A stretch of DNA of 64,000 bases from Thiocapsa bogorovii (GTDB lineage: Bacteria; Pseudomonadota; Gammaproteobacteria; Chromatiales; Chromatiaceae), in assembly GCF_021228795.1 (NCBI RefSeq), contig NZ_CP089309.1:1550001-1614000 (forward strand). The letters run 5' to 3'. Below, in pieces: positions 34,081-42,905 of the stretch. The notes under the pieces are model-generated. The model had not been told where the DNA came from. It did not search any database and saw nothing but the letters and a program-made list of their open reading frames with translations. The translations under genes were made by a program, and so were the position numbers. The first letter of the stretch is position 1; every line of letters starts with the position of its first letter.

Positions 34081-34401
34081 TCTTTGCCCGCGCCGGGGAT
34101 GGGTTGTGCCAAGGGAGAAACGACCAGCTCTCTCAGACGGCGGCAACTCGCCCTGCGCCGCATCGCACGGTGCCGAGATCATTGCCGATCGGTTTCATCG
34201 GCACATACGGACCGGCCGCACGTTCGGCTTGCGCGATTTCAGCCCGCGCCTCTAAGCATGCCTCGGGCAGGCACCGCGACCGCCATGCTGGCCCCAAGCC
34301 CGGCCGCAGGATCACCCGCACGTGCGACATGTTTGCCCCATTCAAAGAAGAATGCGTTCGATAGACTGCCCCCGTAATGTCCCCGCAATGTAGAGGCCGA
34401 T
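34081..34401. other. Spacer with a short tandem repeat before the glutathionyl-hydroquinone reductase gene
   Basis: About 320 bp without a supported gene. Two adjacent copies of CCCCGYAATGT (34370-34380 and 34381-34391) sit 11 bp before the downstream start and may be a regulator site. A 25-bp segment near 34140 resembles one near 36268. Confidence 0.4.
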
Positions 34402-35379
34402 ATGACTGATGCTCCTGCAGACACCGGCGAATTCATCCGCTGGGAATCCGGCTTCCGGAATTGGGTTACGCCGGACGGCAGCCCGGGTCCGTGCGGCGAG
34501 GGCGGCTTCAAGGCCGAGCCCGGCCGCTATCACCTCTATGTGTCATACGCTTGCCCCTGGGCCCATCGCACGCTGATCTTCCGAGCGCTGAAGGGCCTGG
34601 AGGATGCGATCTCCGTATCGGTCGTGCATCCGGTGATGCCGTCGGAGAGCTGGGTGTTCGGCGACTATCCGGGCGCAACGCCGGATCAGCTTCACGGCTT
34701 CGAGAAATTGCACCAGCTCTACGAGCACAGCGCACCGGGCTTCGATGGCGTGGTCACTGTGCCGGTGCTGTTCGACAAGCAGCGTGACGTCATCGTCAAT
34801 AACGAGTCGTCAGAGATCATCCGCATGCTGAACAGCGCCTTCGACCACTGGGGGCGGGCCGACGTGGACTTCTATCCGTCGGAACTGCGCGAGGACATCG
34901 ACGCCGTCAACGCGTTGGTCTACGAAAACATCAACAACGGCGTTTACCGGACCGGCTTCGCAACGACGCAGAACGCTTACGAGGCGGCCTTCGATCGGCT
35001 GTTCGAGACCCTCGATCAGCTCGAAGCCCGGCTCGTACGGCAGCGCTACCTGGTCGGCGACGCGATGACAGAGGCAGACTGGCGCCTGTTCACGACCCTG
35101 GTGCGCTTTGACCCCGTCTACCACGGCCACTTCAAATGCAATCAGCGGCGCCTCGTGGACTATCCCAACCTCTGGGCCTATACGCGCGAGCTCTATCAGG
35201 TGCCCGGCGTTGCGCCGACCGTGAACATGGACCACATCAAGCGGCACTACTACGGCAGCCACAAGCAGATCAACCCGAACGGCATCGTACCGAAGGGGCC
35301 GGCGCTGGACTTCACGGCGCCCCACGGGCGCGATCGGCTCGGCGGCGGAGGCAGTCCCGAGGAAAAGCGGGGAACGTGA
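34402..35379 (+). CDS. Glutathionyl-hydroquinone reductase (ECM4/YqjG family)
   Basis: 325 aa Xi-class glutathione transferase. The active-site Cys is in YVSYACPWAHRTLIFRALKG (Cys near residue 51). VHPVMPSESWVF, TVPVLFDKQ, IVNNESSEIIRMLN and the C-terminal domain YLVGDAMTEADWRLFTTLVR are typical. It uses glutathione to reduce glutathionyl-hydroquinones, a quinone-detoxification step. The C-terminal tail past residue 300 is Gly/charged and may be extra. Confidence 0.9.
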   Translation: MTDAPADTGEFIRWESGFRNWVTPDGSPGPCGEGGFKAEPGRYHLYVSYACPWAHRTLIFRALKGLEDAISVSVVHPVMPSESWVFGDYPGATPDQLHGFEKLHQLYEHSAPGFDGVVTVPVLFDKQRDVIVNNESSEIIRMLNSAFDHWGRADVDFYPSELREDIDAVNALVYENINNGVYRTGFATTQNAYEAAFDRLFETLDQLEARLVRQRYLVGDAMTEADWRLFTTLVRFDPVYHGHFKCNQRRLVDYPNLWAYTRELYQVPGVAPTVNMDHIKRHYYGSHKQINPNGIVPKGPALDFTAPHGRDRLGGGGSPEEKRGT

Positions 35380-35424
35380 GAAAAAGGGGACGGCAAACGC
35401 GGGGAGCCCGTCCGCTGAAGGATC

Positions 35425-35508
35425 CGAGCGAGCACCGAGACGCTCAGGGACAACCTGCGCGCCCGTGTCGAGCATCCGTTTCACGTGATCAAGAAACGGC
35501 GTGACCTA
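35425..35508 (+). pseudogene. IS5-family transposase C-terminal scrap
   Basis: The frame reads ETLRDNLRARVEHPFHVIKK, matching the conserved VEHPFxxIK region of IS5-type transposases, with nothing of the element on either side. It marks an old insertion just before the HIT gene. Confidence 0.6.
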
Positions 35509-36036
35509 ATGACCGAATGGACGACCCGTATGAGCAGCACACCTTCAGAACAGAATTGCTACTTTTGTAAAGTTTCAAGGGGCGAAGCCGACCCCTTTAT
35601 CTTTGAAAACCGGTCTTTTGTGGGAATCTTCGACACTCACCCCGTCAATCCAGGGCACGCCTTGATGATTCCAAGGAGGCATGTCCTATCCATTTTTCAG
35701 CTGACCGAAACAGAGCAAGCGGACTATTTCGATGCCATTCGTGGGGTCAAAGCCGCTATTGAAGACACTGATCTGAAGGAGCTTTACTTAAACATGCTCG
35801 GCAGGGACGATCTCAAAGACCGGCCCAAAGACCATATCGAGACAGTCTTGAAGCTGAGTTTCCTGGGAAATAAGCCTGATGCATACACTGTCGGCAACAA
35901 CGATGGAAGAGAAGCAGGAAGAAGCATTGACCATTTACATGTCATTCTCTTGCCGCGCTATCGCGGAGATGTCGACGACCCTAAGGGCGGTATTCGCAAT
36001 GTGATACCGGGAAGAGCAAACTATCCGAGACGTTGA
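35509..36036 (+). CDS. HIT family protein
   Basis: About 175 aa (an ATG at 35530 is an alternative start). CYFCKVSRGEADPFIFEN and FDTHPVNPGHALMIPRRHV precede the histidine triad RSIDHLHVILLPR near residue 150. HIT proteins hydrolyse nucleotide-phosphate bonds, for example adenylated adducts. Base composition is more AT-rich than its neighbours and the gene sits after an IS5 scrap, so recent transfer is plausible. Confidence 0.85.
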   Translation: MTEWTTRMSSTPSEQNCYFCKVSRGEADPFIFENRSFVGIFDTHPVNPGHALMIPRRHVLSIFQLTETEQADYFDAIRGVKAAIEDTDLKELYLNMLGRDDLKDRPKDHIETVLKLSFLGNKPDAYTVGNNDGREAGRSIDHLHVILLPRYRGDVDDPKGGIRNVIPGRANYPRR

Positions 36037-36110
36037 AGGTTGGACGGGGGGCAGAACGGGAATGGGGGGCGAGTACCTGTCTTGTCGCCACTGAAACCGG
36101 CCAACCCTTC

Positions 36111-36254
36111 CTTGGTGGCAATTTGCCAAGCGGTCGCCGCGCTCACCCAAACAGGATTCGCCTCGTTTCCGATCGCGGTACGCGCGGCCGGAGACAGTTT
36201 GGCATCTCCATCAAGCCACCACAGCAGGGCATGCGTATCGAGCAACAAGCGCAT
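36111..36254 (-). pseudogene. Truncated PIN-domain (VapC-type) toxin gene
   Basis: The first 48 codons of a VapC-like toxin, MRLLLDTHALLWWLDGDAKL through SAATAWQIATK, then unrelated sequence. A full-length close relative is at 49369-49755. No antitoxin frame is seen upstream here. Confidence 0.75.
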
Positions 36255-36296
36255 TTTAGTCACAACGGCAACTCGCCCTGCCCCGCATCATCGGCT

Positions 36297-36580
36297 CAGC
36301 CTGCTCGTCCAGCTTCCGCTGGCCTGCCGCACTTGGGCAACTAGAAGCACTGCACGGTCATCGCTTCAAACTCCCGACAGAAGGAATCATTGCCGACGGG
36401 CTGTTCTTGATCGAGTGCCGGCCGCAGATCGCCCACCGATTTGTCGTCGGGCGCTCCGCGTAACAGCGCCCGATAGACGCTTCGGCGCGTTTTATCGTCA
36501 TCGCCGAGGCCGGGATAGCGCGCGTCCGGCGTAAGCAGCGCGATCGGTTCGCCGCAGGCATTGGCGCGGTAGCTGCGTCA
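36297..36580 (-). pseudogene. RAYT (Y1) transposase C-terminal remnant
   Basis: Minus-strand frame with PIALLTPDARYPGLGDDD, RRSVYRALLRGAPDDKS, GDLRPALDQEQPVGND and FEAMTVQCF. This matches the C-terminal part of the larger remnant at 37071-37790. The N-terminal catalytic region is absent. Confidence 0.65.
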
Positions 36581-36630
36581 GACGTCGAGAGCAGCAGAGC
36601 CGGGGAAGGTTCCCCGGCGCCGCCAGCGCG

Positions 36631-36810
36631 TTATTGATATTTCGCGCAACCATCCTTGTCTTTGATCGGTTCTAAGAACATGGCGTCGAACCATGGCACC
36701 TGTTTTCCACAGATATGGTAAAGGTTAACCGAATTAGAGTGGCCCTTAAAGAACAAACCTATGCCAACGACCACGATGGCGAATATAAACAACAGGAACA
36801 GTGATCTCAT
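36631..36810 (-). CDS. Small single-pass membrane protein, 59 aa
   Basis: Starts MRSLFLLFIFAIVVVGIGLF, one membrane segment, followed by a short polar tail with two Cys (HICGKQVPW, DGCAKYQ). CAGGAGAA lies 9 bases before the ATG, a strong ribosome site. Function unknown; composition is AT-richer than the surroundings. Confidence 0.6.
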   Translation of the reverse strand: MRSLFLLFIFAIVVVGIGLFFKGHSNSVNLYHICGKQVPWFDAMFLEPIKDKDGCAKYQ

Positions 36811-37070
36811 CAAAGATTCTCCTGAAGTGGCGGCAAGTGACGGCTCGACGGCCAGTGTTATCTCGATCTCTCTGCATATTCGAAATCCAAGCGCCCACGC
36901 GAGTCCAAGACGCCAGGAGGCTTGAGATTAGCGAGGACTGACGGGCTGGTCAACGGTTACGAAACAAGTTGACTGTCAATCAGATAGCCTCGACTGCGCG
37001 CAAGAGCGACGGGGATAAAGGCGTCGGCCTCAATTGATTCAACGGCCACGCGTCCTGTCGGTATCCTTGG
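36811..37070. other. Spacer without supported genes
   Basis: About 260 bp; no protein-like frame. It includes the upstream region of the small membrane protein and a stretch (TCAACGGTTACGAAACAAG near 36953) resembling part of the palindromic region at 49160. Confidence 0.4.
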
Positions 37071-37790
37071 CTATTGCGGCTCGTCCAGCTTCCGCGGCCT
37101 GCCGCGCTTGCGCAATCGGCAACGCTGGCCGGTCATCGCTTCGCTCTCCCGATAGAAGCGATCATTGCCAACAGGCTGGTCTTGGTCGAGTGCGAGCCGC
37201 AGATCGCCTGGCGGTTTGTCGTCCGGCGCTATGCGGAAGTGTTCCCGGTAGGCGGCACGGCGCGCGTCTTCGTCATCGCCGAGTCCGATGTGGCGCGCGT
37301 GCGGCGTCAGTAGCGCGCCGAGCTCACCGATCGCGCTGGCCGGGTAGCTGAACCAGCGGTACAGGGCGGGGTCCGCCACCATGCCGGCGTGCACGGGTTT
37401 CAGCTCGACGCGACGCTGGCCGAGCAGCAGGTCGGTTTCGGCCGGGACCAGCGAGAATTTGTAGCGGCCGTCCCAGAGGGTGCGGGTACGCCCATAGGTG
37501 TGGTTGACGCACTGCACGTAGCAGCGACCGACCGAGACCAGCACCAGCGGCACGCGTTCGGCCTGTTCGGGCGCAAGCAACAGATGGAGCTGGTCATCAG
37601 CACGTAGGCGTCCATCCGGCAGCGCTCGCGCGTCCGCCCCTTGCGCTGCCAGCCGGGGAAATAAGCCAGTCTTGGCCCTCGAAGAAGCGCGCCGCTCGGT
37701 TCTGGCCGCGCTGCATACTGTGCAGCGGCAAGTCATCGACATGAATCCGTGTCCGGCGGAGCATGAGGAACAAGGATAGCAGCAGAAATT
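37071..37790 (-). pseudogene. Frameshifted RAYT (REP-associated tyrosine transposase)
   Basis: Readable parts are QADDQLHLLLAPEQAERV-like LHLLLAPEQAERVPLVLVSV, YVQCVNHTYGRTRTLWDGRY, AGMVADPALYRWFSYPAS, GDLRLALDQDQPVGNDRFY and MTGQRCRLRKRGRPRKL. The N-terminal ~90 residues are out of frame or garbled, including the first catalytic His region. The usual NHxH reads DQLHLLL, so one catalytic His is lost. Clearly a decayed single-strand transposase. Confidence 0.75.
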
Positions 37791-37902
37791 GAGCCCCATT
37801 TTGACGCCCCTCTGCTGCGGCTCCTGCCTTGACGACATTGAACTGCCCGACTGCTATCCTGTCCGCTGATAGATCTTCGCGAGCTACATTTGAAGGTAGG
37901 CT

Positions 37903-38130
37903 ATGGACATTGACCGAATCACCTTGGATCCGGCTGTCATGGGCGGCAAGCCCTGCATCCGAGGTCTGCGGGTCACGGTCGGAACGGTGCTCGGACTCAT
38001 GGCCGAGGGCGTCAGCAGGGAGCGCATCCTTTCCGCGTACCCCTATCTCGAGCCCGAGGACCTGGATGCAGCGCTGGCCTATGCCGCCTGGCGTCTGGAG
38101 GAACGTGAAGAGGACCTAACCGCGGCATGA
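37903..38130 (+). CDS. DUF433 antitoxin-like protein (copy 1)
   Basis: 75 aa: MDIDRITLDPAVMGGKPCIR, GLRVTVGTVLGLMAEG, YPYLEPEDLDAALAYAAW. DUF433 proteins have a winged-helix-like fold and usually act as the antitoxin of a DUF5615 toxin. Its stop overlaps the next gene's start (ATGA), as in the intact pairs. A second copy lies at 41489-41701. Confidence 0.85.
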   Translation: MDIDRITLDPAVMGGKPCIRGLRVTVGTVLGLMAEGVSRERILSAYPYLEPEDLDAALAYAAWRLEEREEDLTAA

Positions 38131-38393
38131 CCCTGCGGCTGGTCATCGATGTCAATCTCTCGCCGGAGTGGGTACCTGTTCTGACCGAAGCGGGATTCGA
38201 GACCGTCCACTGGACGCAGGTCGGAGATCCTTCTGCGCCTGACCGCTGTTGTCTCTCACACTGTTTCACCGGCCGGTTCTCGGATTATGTCGCAGCACAC
38301 TGCGGGCGCTTTCCCGCACTCATGACTCCGGTGGAGCAGTGTTGGGAGATGGAATACGGTGAGGAAGGTCGCGTGAGCGGGCGGTGTGCGTAA
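38127..38393 (+). pseudogene. Truncated DUF5615 PIN-like toxin
   Basis: The first ~40 residues, MTLRLVIDVNLSPEWVPVL to VHWTQVGDPSAPD, match the DUF5615 N-terminus including the first acidic residue. The remainder (RCCLSHCFTGRF onward) is unrelated and comes from RAYT-associated flanking DNA. The toxin is therefore probably inactive while its DUF433 partner remains. Confidence 0.7.
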
Positions 38394-38472
38394 GCGGCCG
38401 CGGACCGGGGTTCGTCGGGGTCGCGACGGGGTGAAGGGTCAGGTCTCACATGTAACGCAACCGCAGGTCCGG

Positions 38473-39590
38473 TCAGAATGGTAGGGCGAGGTCTCCGACG
38501 ACACCCTCGTGACGTCTCATGGTCCGACTGACGGTCATGCGGCTGACGCCGAAATGCTCGGCGATGGCCTGCATGCTGTAGGCGCCGCTGCGGAACGCCT
38601 CGACAATCGCGGAGTCGCGGTCGGGACAGCTCGAAGCATAGTCGTCCAACGGCTTTGCCAACGCACGGCGCTGGCGTTTCGGGATCTCGCGCAGCGGACG
38701 CTTCGGGTCGATCAGCGCCTGCATGCGCTCGACAAATTGCTCGGATCCCAGGTAGATCTGGCCCTTCAGCCCCGACCAGGGACCGGCGGCGCCGATGCCT
38801 TCGGCGACGAACCGCCGGTAGCCGGCCACCGCTTCGACCCTGCGCTCGGCGAACGCCCGCAACAACCAGTCCGTCTCCAGGAATGCCGGTACCGAGCCCT
38901 CCTCTCCGACCGTCGCACGGTAACTGCTCCACGGCCAGTCGCCCGGCGCTCGCACCATTCCGGCGCGGACGGGATTCAGCACGACATAGCGGGCCAGCTC
39001 CAGCAGGTAACGCTCACGCTCCACCAGGATGGCCTTGAAACGGCCCTGGAACAGGTGCCCGACGCGCCCGTGGGCGCGGTTGACATACTGCGTGTAGACG
39101 CCGTTGAGCTGGCGCATGCCTTTGGAGAGATTGGCATCCGGCGTCTCCAACAACAGGTGGTAGTGGTTCGTCATCGGGATCTCGCGCAGCGGACGCCTCG
39201 GGTCGATCAGCGCCTGCATGCGCTCGACAAATTGCTCGGAGCCCATGTAGATCTGGCCCTTCAGCCCTGACCAGGGACCCGCGTCGCCGATGCCTTCGGC
39301 GACGAACCGCCGGTAGCCGGCCACCGCTTCGGCCCTGCCCTCGGCGAACGCCCGCAACACCCAGTCCGTCTCCAGGAATGCCGGGACGGGGATCTCCTCT
39401 CCGACCGTCGCACGGTAACTGCTCCACGGCCAGGCGCCCGGCGCTCCTACCATTCCGGCGCGGACGGGAATCAGCACCACATAGCGGGCCAGCTCCAGCA
39501 GGTAACGCTCACGCTCCACCAGGATGGCCTTGAAGCGGCCCTGAAACAGGTGCCCGACACGCCCGTAGGCGGCGGTTCAGGTACTGCGTG
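38473..39590 (-). pseudogene. Chimeric RAYT transposase with internal tandem duplication
   Basis: A 348-aa open frame carries two copies of the same segment: VERERYLLELARYVVL..., WPWSSYRATVGEE and IYMGSEQFVERMQALID occur twice. They are joined at REIP, where the first copy runs straight into MTNHYHLLLETPDANLSKGM of a second. The true N-terminus (first ~70 residues) is missing, and upstream homology continues to about 39590 in another frame. The intact relative is at 50410-51264. Likely product of unequal recombination between two copies. Confidence 0.8.
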
Positions 39591-39838
39591 TACAAGAGCG
39601 AACCCTCGCCATATGCACAGAGCGAGGCGTCGATGTATCCCGGACAGACGGGCCGGCGATTGTCCCTCCCCCAAGAGAACCTCCCTCAGGAAAACCTCCC
39701 CCAAGAACCGAGCGGTAGTTGAACCGCAGTGAACATGTTTTGACCGTTGCCTTTGTCTGTTTTGAACAGCATCTGAGCAGGGCGGGGATAAGATCCTCAC
39801 CGTCTGTGCTACTTCAACCTTTCAGAGAGACGCAAAAC
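39591..39838. other. Upstream region of the fasciclin genes
   Basis: About 250 bp with no gene. It contains the related short motifs CCTCCCCCAAGA, CCTCCCTCAGGA and CCTCCCCCAAGA near 39664-39705, an imperfect direct repeat that may be a regulator site. Confidence 0.35.
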
Positions 39839-40525
39839 ATGTCGATCCGCAACGCAACACTGACCACCGCCGCCCTACTCGCCCTTGGACTGAATGCCGG
39901 AGCCATCTCGTCCGCCCTTGCCGGCGAGGGCTGCGACCGCATGAAGGCCGCCCGGGGTCATTCGGGCTATGAGTATCCCCCGATGGCAGGATTCGTCAGT
40001 CACGGTCACGGGTATCACCGTCCGCCGATGATGGACCCTTACGGAATGCAGCCCGCCATGTACTGGGGCACGCAGCCGCCGACCCTCGTGAAGACGTCGC
40101 TGGCAGAGACCGCGGCCGCCGCCCCCGGCGACATCGTCGACGTTGCGATCGGCGCCGGGAGCTTCGAGACGCTCGTGGCCGCCGTGAAGGCCGCCGGATT
40201 GGTTGAGACCCTTAAGGGCGAAGGCCCTTTTACGGTGTTTGCACCGACCGACGAGGCATTCGGGAAGATTCCCCGGGATGAGCTCGAGGCCCTGCTCGCA
40301 GACAAGGATGCCTTGGTTGCCGTGCTCACCTACCACGTCGTCCCGGGCAAGGTCATGGCGGCGGATGTCGTCGGCCTCGACAAAGCCACGACAGTACAAG
40401 GAAGCACGCTCGCGATCGACACCAGTGACGGCGTCAAGGTCGACGGCGCAAAGGTCGTGCAGGCGGATATCGAAACGAGCAACGGCGTCATACACGTCAT
40501 CGATGCGGTCATGATGCCCGAGTAA
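39839..40525 (+). CDS. Secreted fasciclin-domain protein (first)
   Basis: 228 aa. Signal peptide residues 1-28, then a His/Tyr/Pro/Met-rich stretch ([17 protein letters not shown]), then one fasciclin (FAS1) domain: [52 protein letters not shown] and a terminal [17 protein letters not shown]1 domains mediate adhesion or protein contacts outside the cell. The ATG at 39839 follows GAGAGACGCAAAAC. A second fasciclin gene follows. Confidence 0.88.
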   Translation: MSIRNATLTTAALLALGLNAGAISSALAGEGCDRMKAARGHSGYEYPPMAGFVSHGHGYHRPPMMDPYGMQPAMYWGTQPPTLVKTSLAETAAAAPGDIVDVAIGAGSFETLVAAVKAAGLVETLKGEGPFTVFAPTDEAFGKIPRDELEALLADKDALVAVLTYHVVPGKVMAADVVGLDKATTVQGSTLAIDTSDGVKVDGAKVVQADIETSNGVIHVIDAVMMPE

Positions 40526-40634
40526 TCAAGCACGGCATGCCGTGACGTGTGACCCTCCGCGACGCAGCGCTCAGGAGCCAATCGCGTCGCGGCACTCTCT
40601 TCCCTGCCGTGCCAAACTCACCCGGAGAATCCTC

Positions 40635-41252
40635 ATGTATCCATCGAGATCATATCGCCCGTCCTACGGAAAGACCCTGATCATCATCGGGGCCTTGTTC
40701 GCCCCGACCCTTGCAATGTCATCGGAATCTGGGCCGCACACCGAAGGGGTCGGTCTCCCCGGCGCGGCGATGTCGGCGCCCAGTCGAACGCCCGCACCCG
40801 CCCCGCTCACCAACTCGGTAAACGATCGGGTCAACTGGGCCGGATTTGTTGCGGACGTCCTCGAAAACAAAGTGACGAGTGCGGTCGATACACCCGTTTC
40901 GGTCGAGTTCTTCATGAGTCTTTTCCGCGCGGTCAGTTGGGGATCGGCACCCGGCGTCGATGGGGCCTATACGCTTTTCCTTCCCATCGACAGCGCCTTC
41001 TCGCAAACCTCCGGAGAGAGGCTTGATGCGCTGATCCATAACCCCGAAGCGTTGCGGTCACTGATCGGCGCACACATCGTCTCCGGCAGATTGACGGACG
41101 CAGACTTGGAGCGCGGCGGGGCATTCACGTCGTTGAGTGGCGATCGGATCGCGGCCGACTGGACCGAAACCCCGTCTGTCAACGGGGCAGCCGTGATCGG
41201 CACGACAGAGCTCGAGCACGGTGTTGTGCACGTGATCGATCGCTTGTTGTGA
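40635..41252 (+). CDS. Secreted fasciclin-like protein (second)
   Basis: 205 aa. Signal segment YGKTLIIIGALFAPTLAMS, then a divergent FAS1 domain: AYTLFLPIDSAFSQTSGE, LIGAHIVSGRLTDADL and ELEHGVVHVIDRLL. The central part is less conserved than in the first gene. The ATG at 40635 follows CGGAGAATCCTC. The two genes, 109 bp apart, may be co-expressed. Confidence 0.8.
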   Translation: MYPSRSYRPSYGKTLIIIGALFAPTLAMSSESGPHTEGVGLPGAAMSAPSRTPAPAPLTNSVNDRVNWAGFVADVLENKVTSAVDTPVSVEFFMSLFRAVSWGSAPGVDGAYTLFLPIDSAFSQTSGERLDALIHNPEALRSLIGAHIVSGRLTDADLERGGAFTSLSGDRIAADWTETPSVNGAAVIGTTELEHGVVHVIDRLL

Positions 41253-41488
41253 GATCCGAACAGCCCGGACGGTGACGCCGCGGCGGCCGACAAAGAGGTC
41301 TGGTAATTGAGCGAAAAATGGTGGTCCCTTTTCGCATTTGGAGGGATAGGCTGTACCTCCTAACCTGCTGCCGACCAGTCGGGCCCGGTCGTCATTCTGC
41401 TGCGACTCCGGCCCTTGAAGACAGTGAACAGTCCGACTGCTATTCCGCCTGCTCAACGATCTTCGCGTGCCGCATGTCGAGGTAAGCC

Positions 41489-41701
41489 ATGGACATCGAT
41501 CGAATCACCTTGGATCCGGCTGTCATGGGAGGCAAGCCCTGCATACGAGGTCTGCGGGTCACGGTCGGAACGGTGCTCGGACTTAGGGCGGAGGGTGTCG
41601 GCAGGGAGCGCATCCTTTCCGCTTTTCCCTATCTCGAGCCCGACGACCTGGATGCAGCGCTGGCCTATGCCGCCTGGCGTCTGGAGGAAGTAGAAGATTG
41701 A
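41489..41701 (+). CDS. DUF433 antitoxin-like protein (copy 2, without partner)
   Basis: 70 aa, nearly the same as 37903-38130 for its whole length, with a related ~70-bp upstream region, so the copies come from one duplication. No DUF5615 frame follows the stop at 41701. An orphan antitoxin. Confidence 0.82.
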   Translation: MDIDRITLDPAVMGGKPCIRGLRVTVGTVLGLRAEGVGRERILSAFPYLEPDDLDAALAYAAWRLEEVED

Positions 41702-41840
41702 CAAAGCGTCGCAGTGTCACCCTTTAGCTGACCCCGCCCGTATGAGGCGGCCATTAGACTACCTCAACGGCCTCGACCGGCATCATATCTACCTCCCGGG
41801 CCGAGCAGACGGGCCTCCGCGAGCGCGCCATGCCCTTCGG

Positions 41841-42581
41841 TCAGCGGGTGGCTGGTGGAATATGTCGTTCGTGGTAGACCCGGACCACCGCCTTGACATC
41901 TTCGGGGTGGTCAGCTCGCTCCATTTCGACAACGGCCTCGCGCAAGAAGGCGGGGAGGTCTGCCGGCATGTGTTCCGCCATTCGGTCGAAGGCGCACTCC
42001 ATGAGCTCGCTGTCGTGACTGCGGATGGCGACACTGTTCAACTCATTGTGCATCAGGCGCGAGGATTCGGCGGACTCGATGCCGGACTCCACGCCCGGGG
42101 TGAAGGCGGTTAACACCTCGTCCATCAAGTAGCCGAGCGTTGCCAGCCGCTCGGGCTCATGGGTCTCGCGGGCCAGGGCAGCGAAGGCATTCGCCACGGG
42201 CTCCAGGCTTTCGAGCCTAGCGCCGAGGCGGGCAATGGATACCGCTAGGCCGGCGACCGCATGGCGCAGTTGTTTCAGTTCTTCGAGACAACCGGCGGTC
42301 TCCAGGTCCGCGACCAATCCGGTCGTGGCGCGCAGGAGTTGGTTGCCGGCGACCTCGATGTCTTCGGCGGAGCCCATCGCTGCGCCATCGCCGTCCAGGT
42401 TCACCTGCGTCCCGTCGCTGCTTAAGCTCACGGCGAGGTTGACGAACTTAACCAGTGCGTAGCCCGCGGAATGGGCGCGTTCCAGGGTCTCCGGGTCATC
42501 GGGATTCGCTTCGGTCAGAACATCGAACGCCGCACTGATGACGCTTCCGATGCTCTCGATTGCTACGTTACCTTGGCTCAT
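41841..42581 (-). CDS. Hypothetical protein, 246 aa, mostly helical
   Basis: From the ATG at 42581: MSQGNVAIESIGSVISAAF, ERAHSAGYALVKFVNLAVSL, CLEELKQLRHAVAGLAVSIA. Soluble, acidic, alpha-helical with Leu/Ala heptad-like spacing and no recognisable catalytic motif. The frame extends to 42701, but the ATG at 42581 gives a better start (AATGGTCAGGGAATC context is on the other side; assignment by composition). Family not recognised. Confidence 0.6.
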   Translation of the reverse strand: MSQGNVAIESIGSVISAAFDVLTEANPDDPETLERAHSAGYALVKFVNLAVSLSSDGTQVNLDGDGAAMGSAEDIEVAGNQLLRATTGLVADLETAGCLEELKQLRHAVAGLAVSIARLGARLESLEPVANAFAALARETHEPERLATLGYLMDEVLTAFTPGVESGIESAESSRLMHNELNSVAIRSHDSELMECAFDRMAEHMPADLPAFLREAVVEMERADHPEDVKAVVRVYHERHIPPATR

Positions 42582-42889
42582 GGTCAGGGAATCCTCACAC
42601 GGATGAAGGGCGAATGCCCACAGGTCGTTCGCGCGCTGCCGTGCGTTGGAGTGATGCAAGTGGTTGGTGCGCAACAGACGCAAGTCATACGACGTCTCCA
42701 ATTTTCCGCACGCAAACAGTCGGGTATCAGCCGAGTATAGGCTACCCAGGACTCTCTTGCGGTTTGAGGTTCCCCACGAAAATTGGAGAATCCGCGGTGC
42801 GGCAAAGGCAAGCGCGGCGCACGTCGGACCATCTGTTTGTGGCTCGAAGCCGACCTGCAGATCTCCGGGTGGCCGGGCCTCCGATGTAA
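42582..42889. other. Spacer left of IS66 copy 1
   Basis: About 300 bp with no supported gene. Its last bases, CGATGTAA (42882-42889), are the target-site duplication of the IS66 element. The sequence continues beyond the element as RAYT-flanking DNA. Confidence 0.45.
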
Positions 42890-42905
42890 GTAAGCGTCCG
42901 GCGAA

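Noticed and set aside
34133-34345. 65-70 codon minus-strand frame in the spacer before the glutathionyl-hydroquinone reductase gene
   Set aside because: No ribosome site or protein-like pattern, and composition is like a random high-GC frame.
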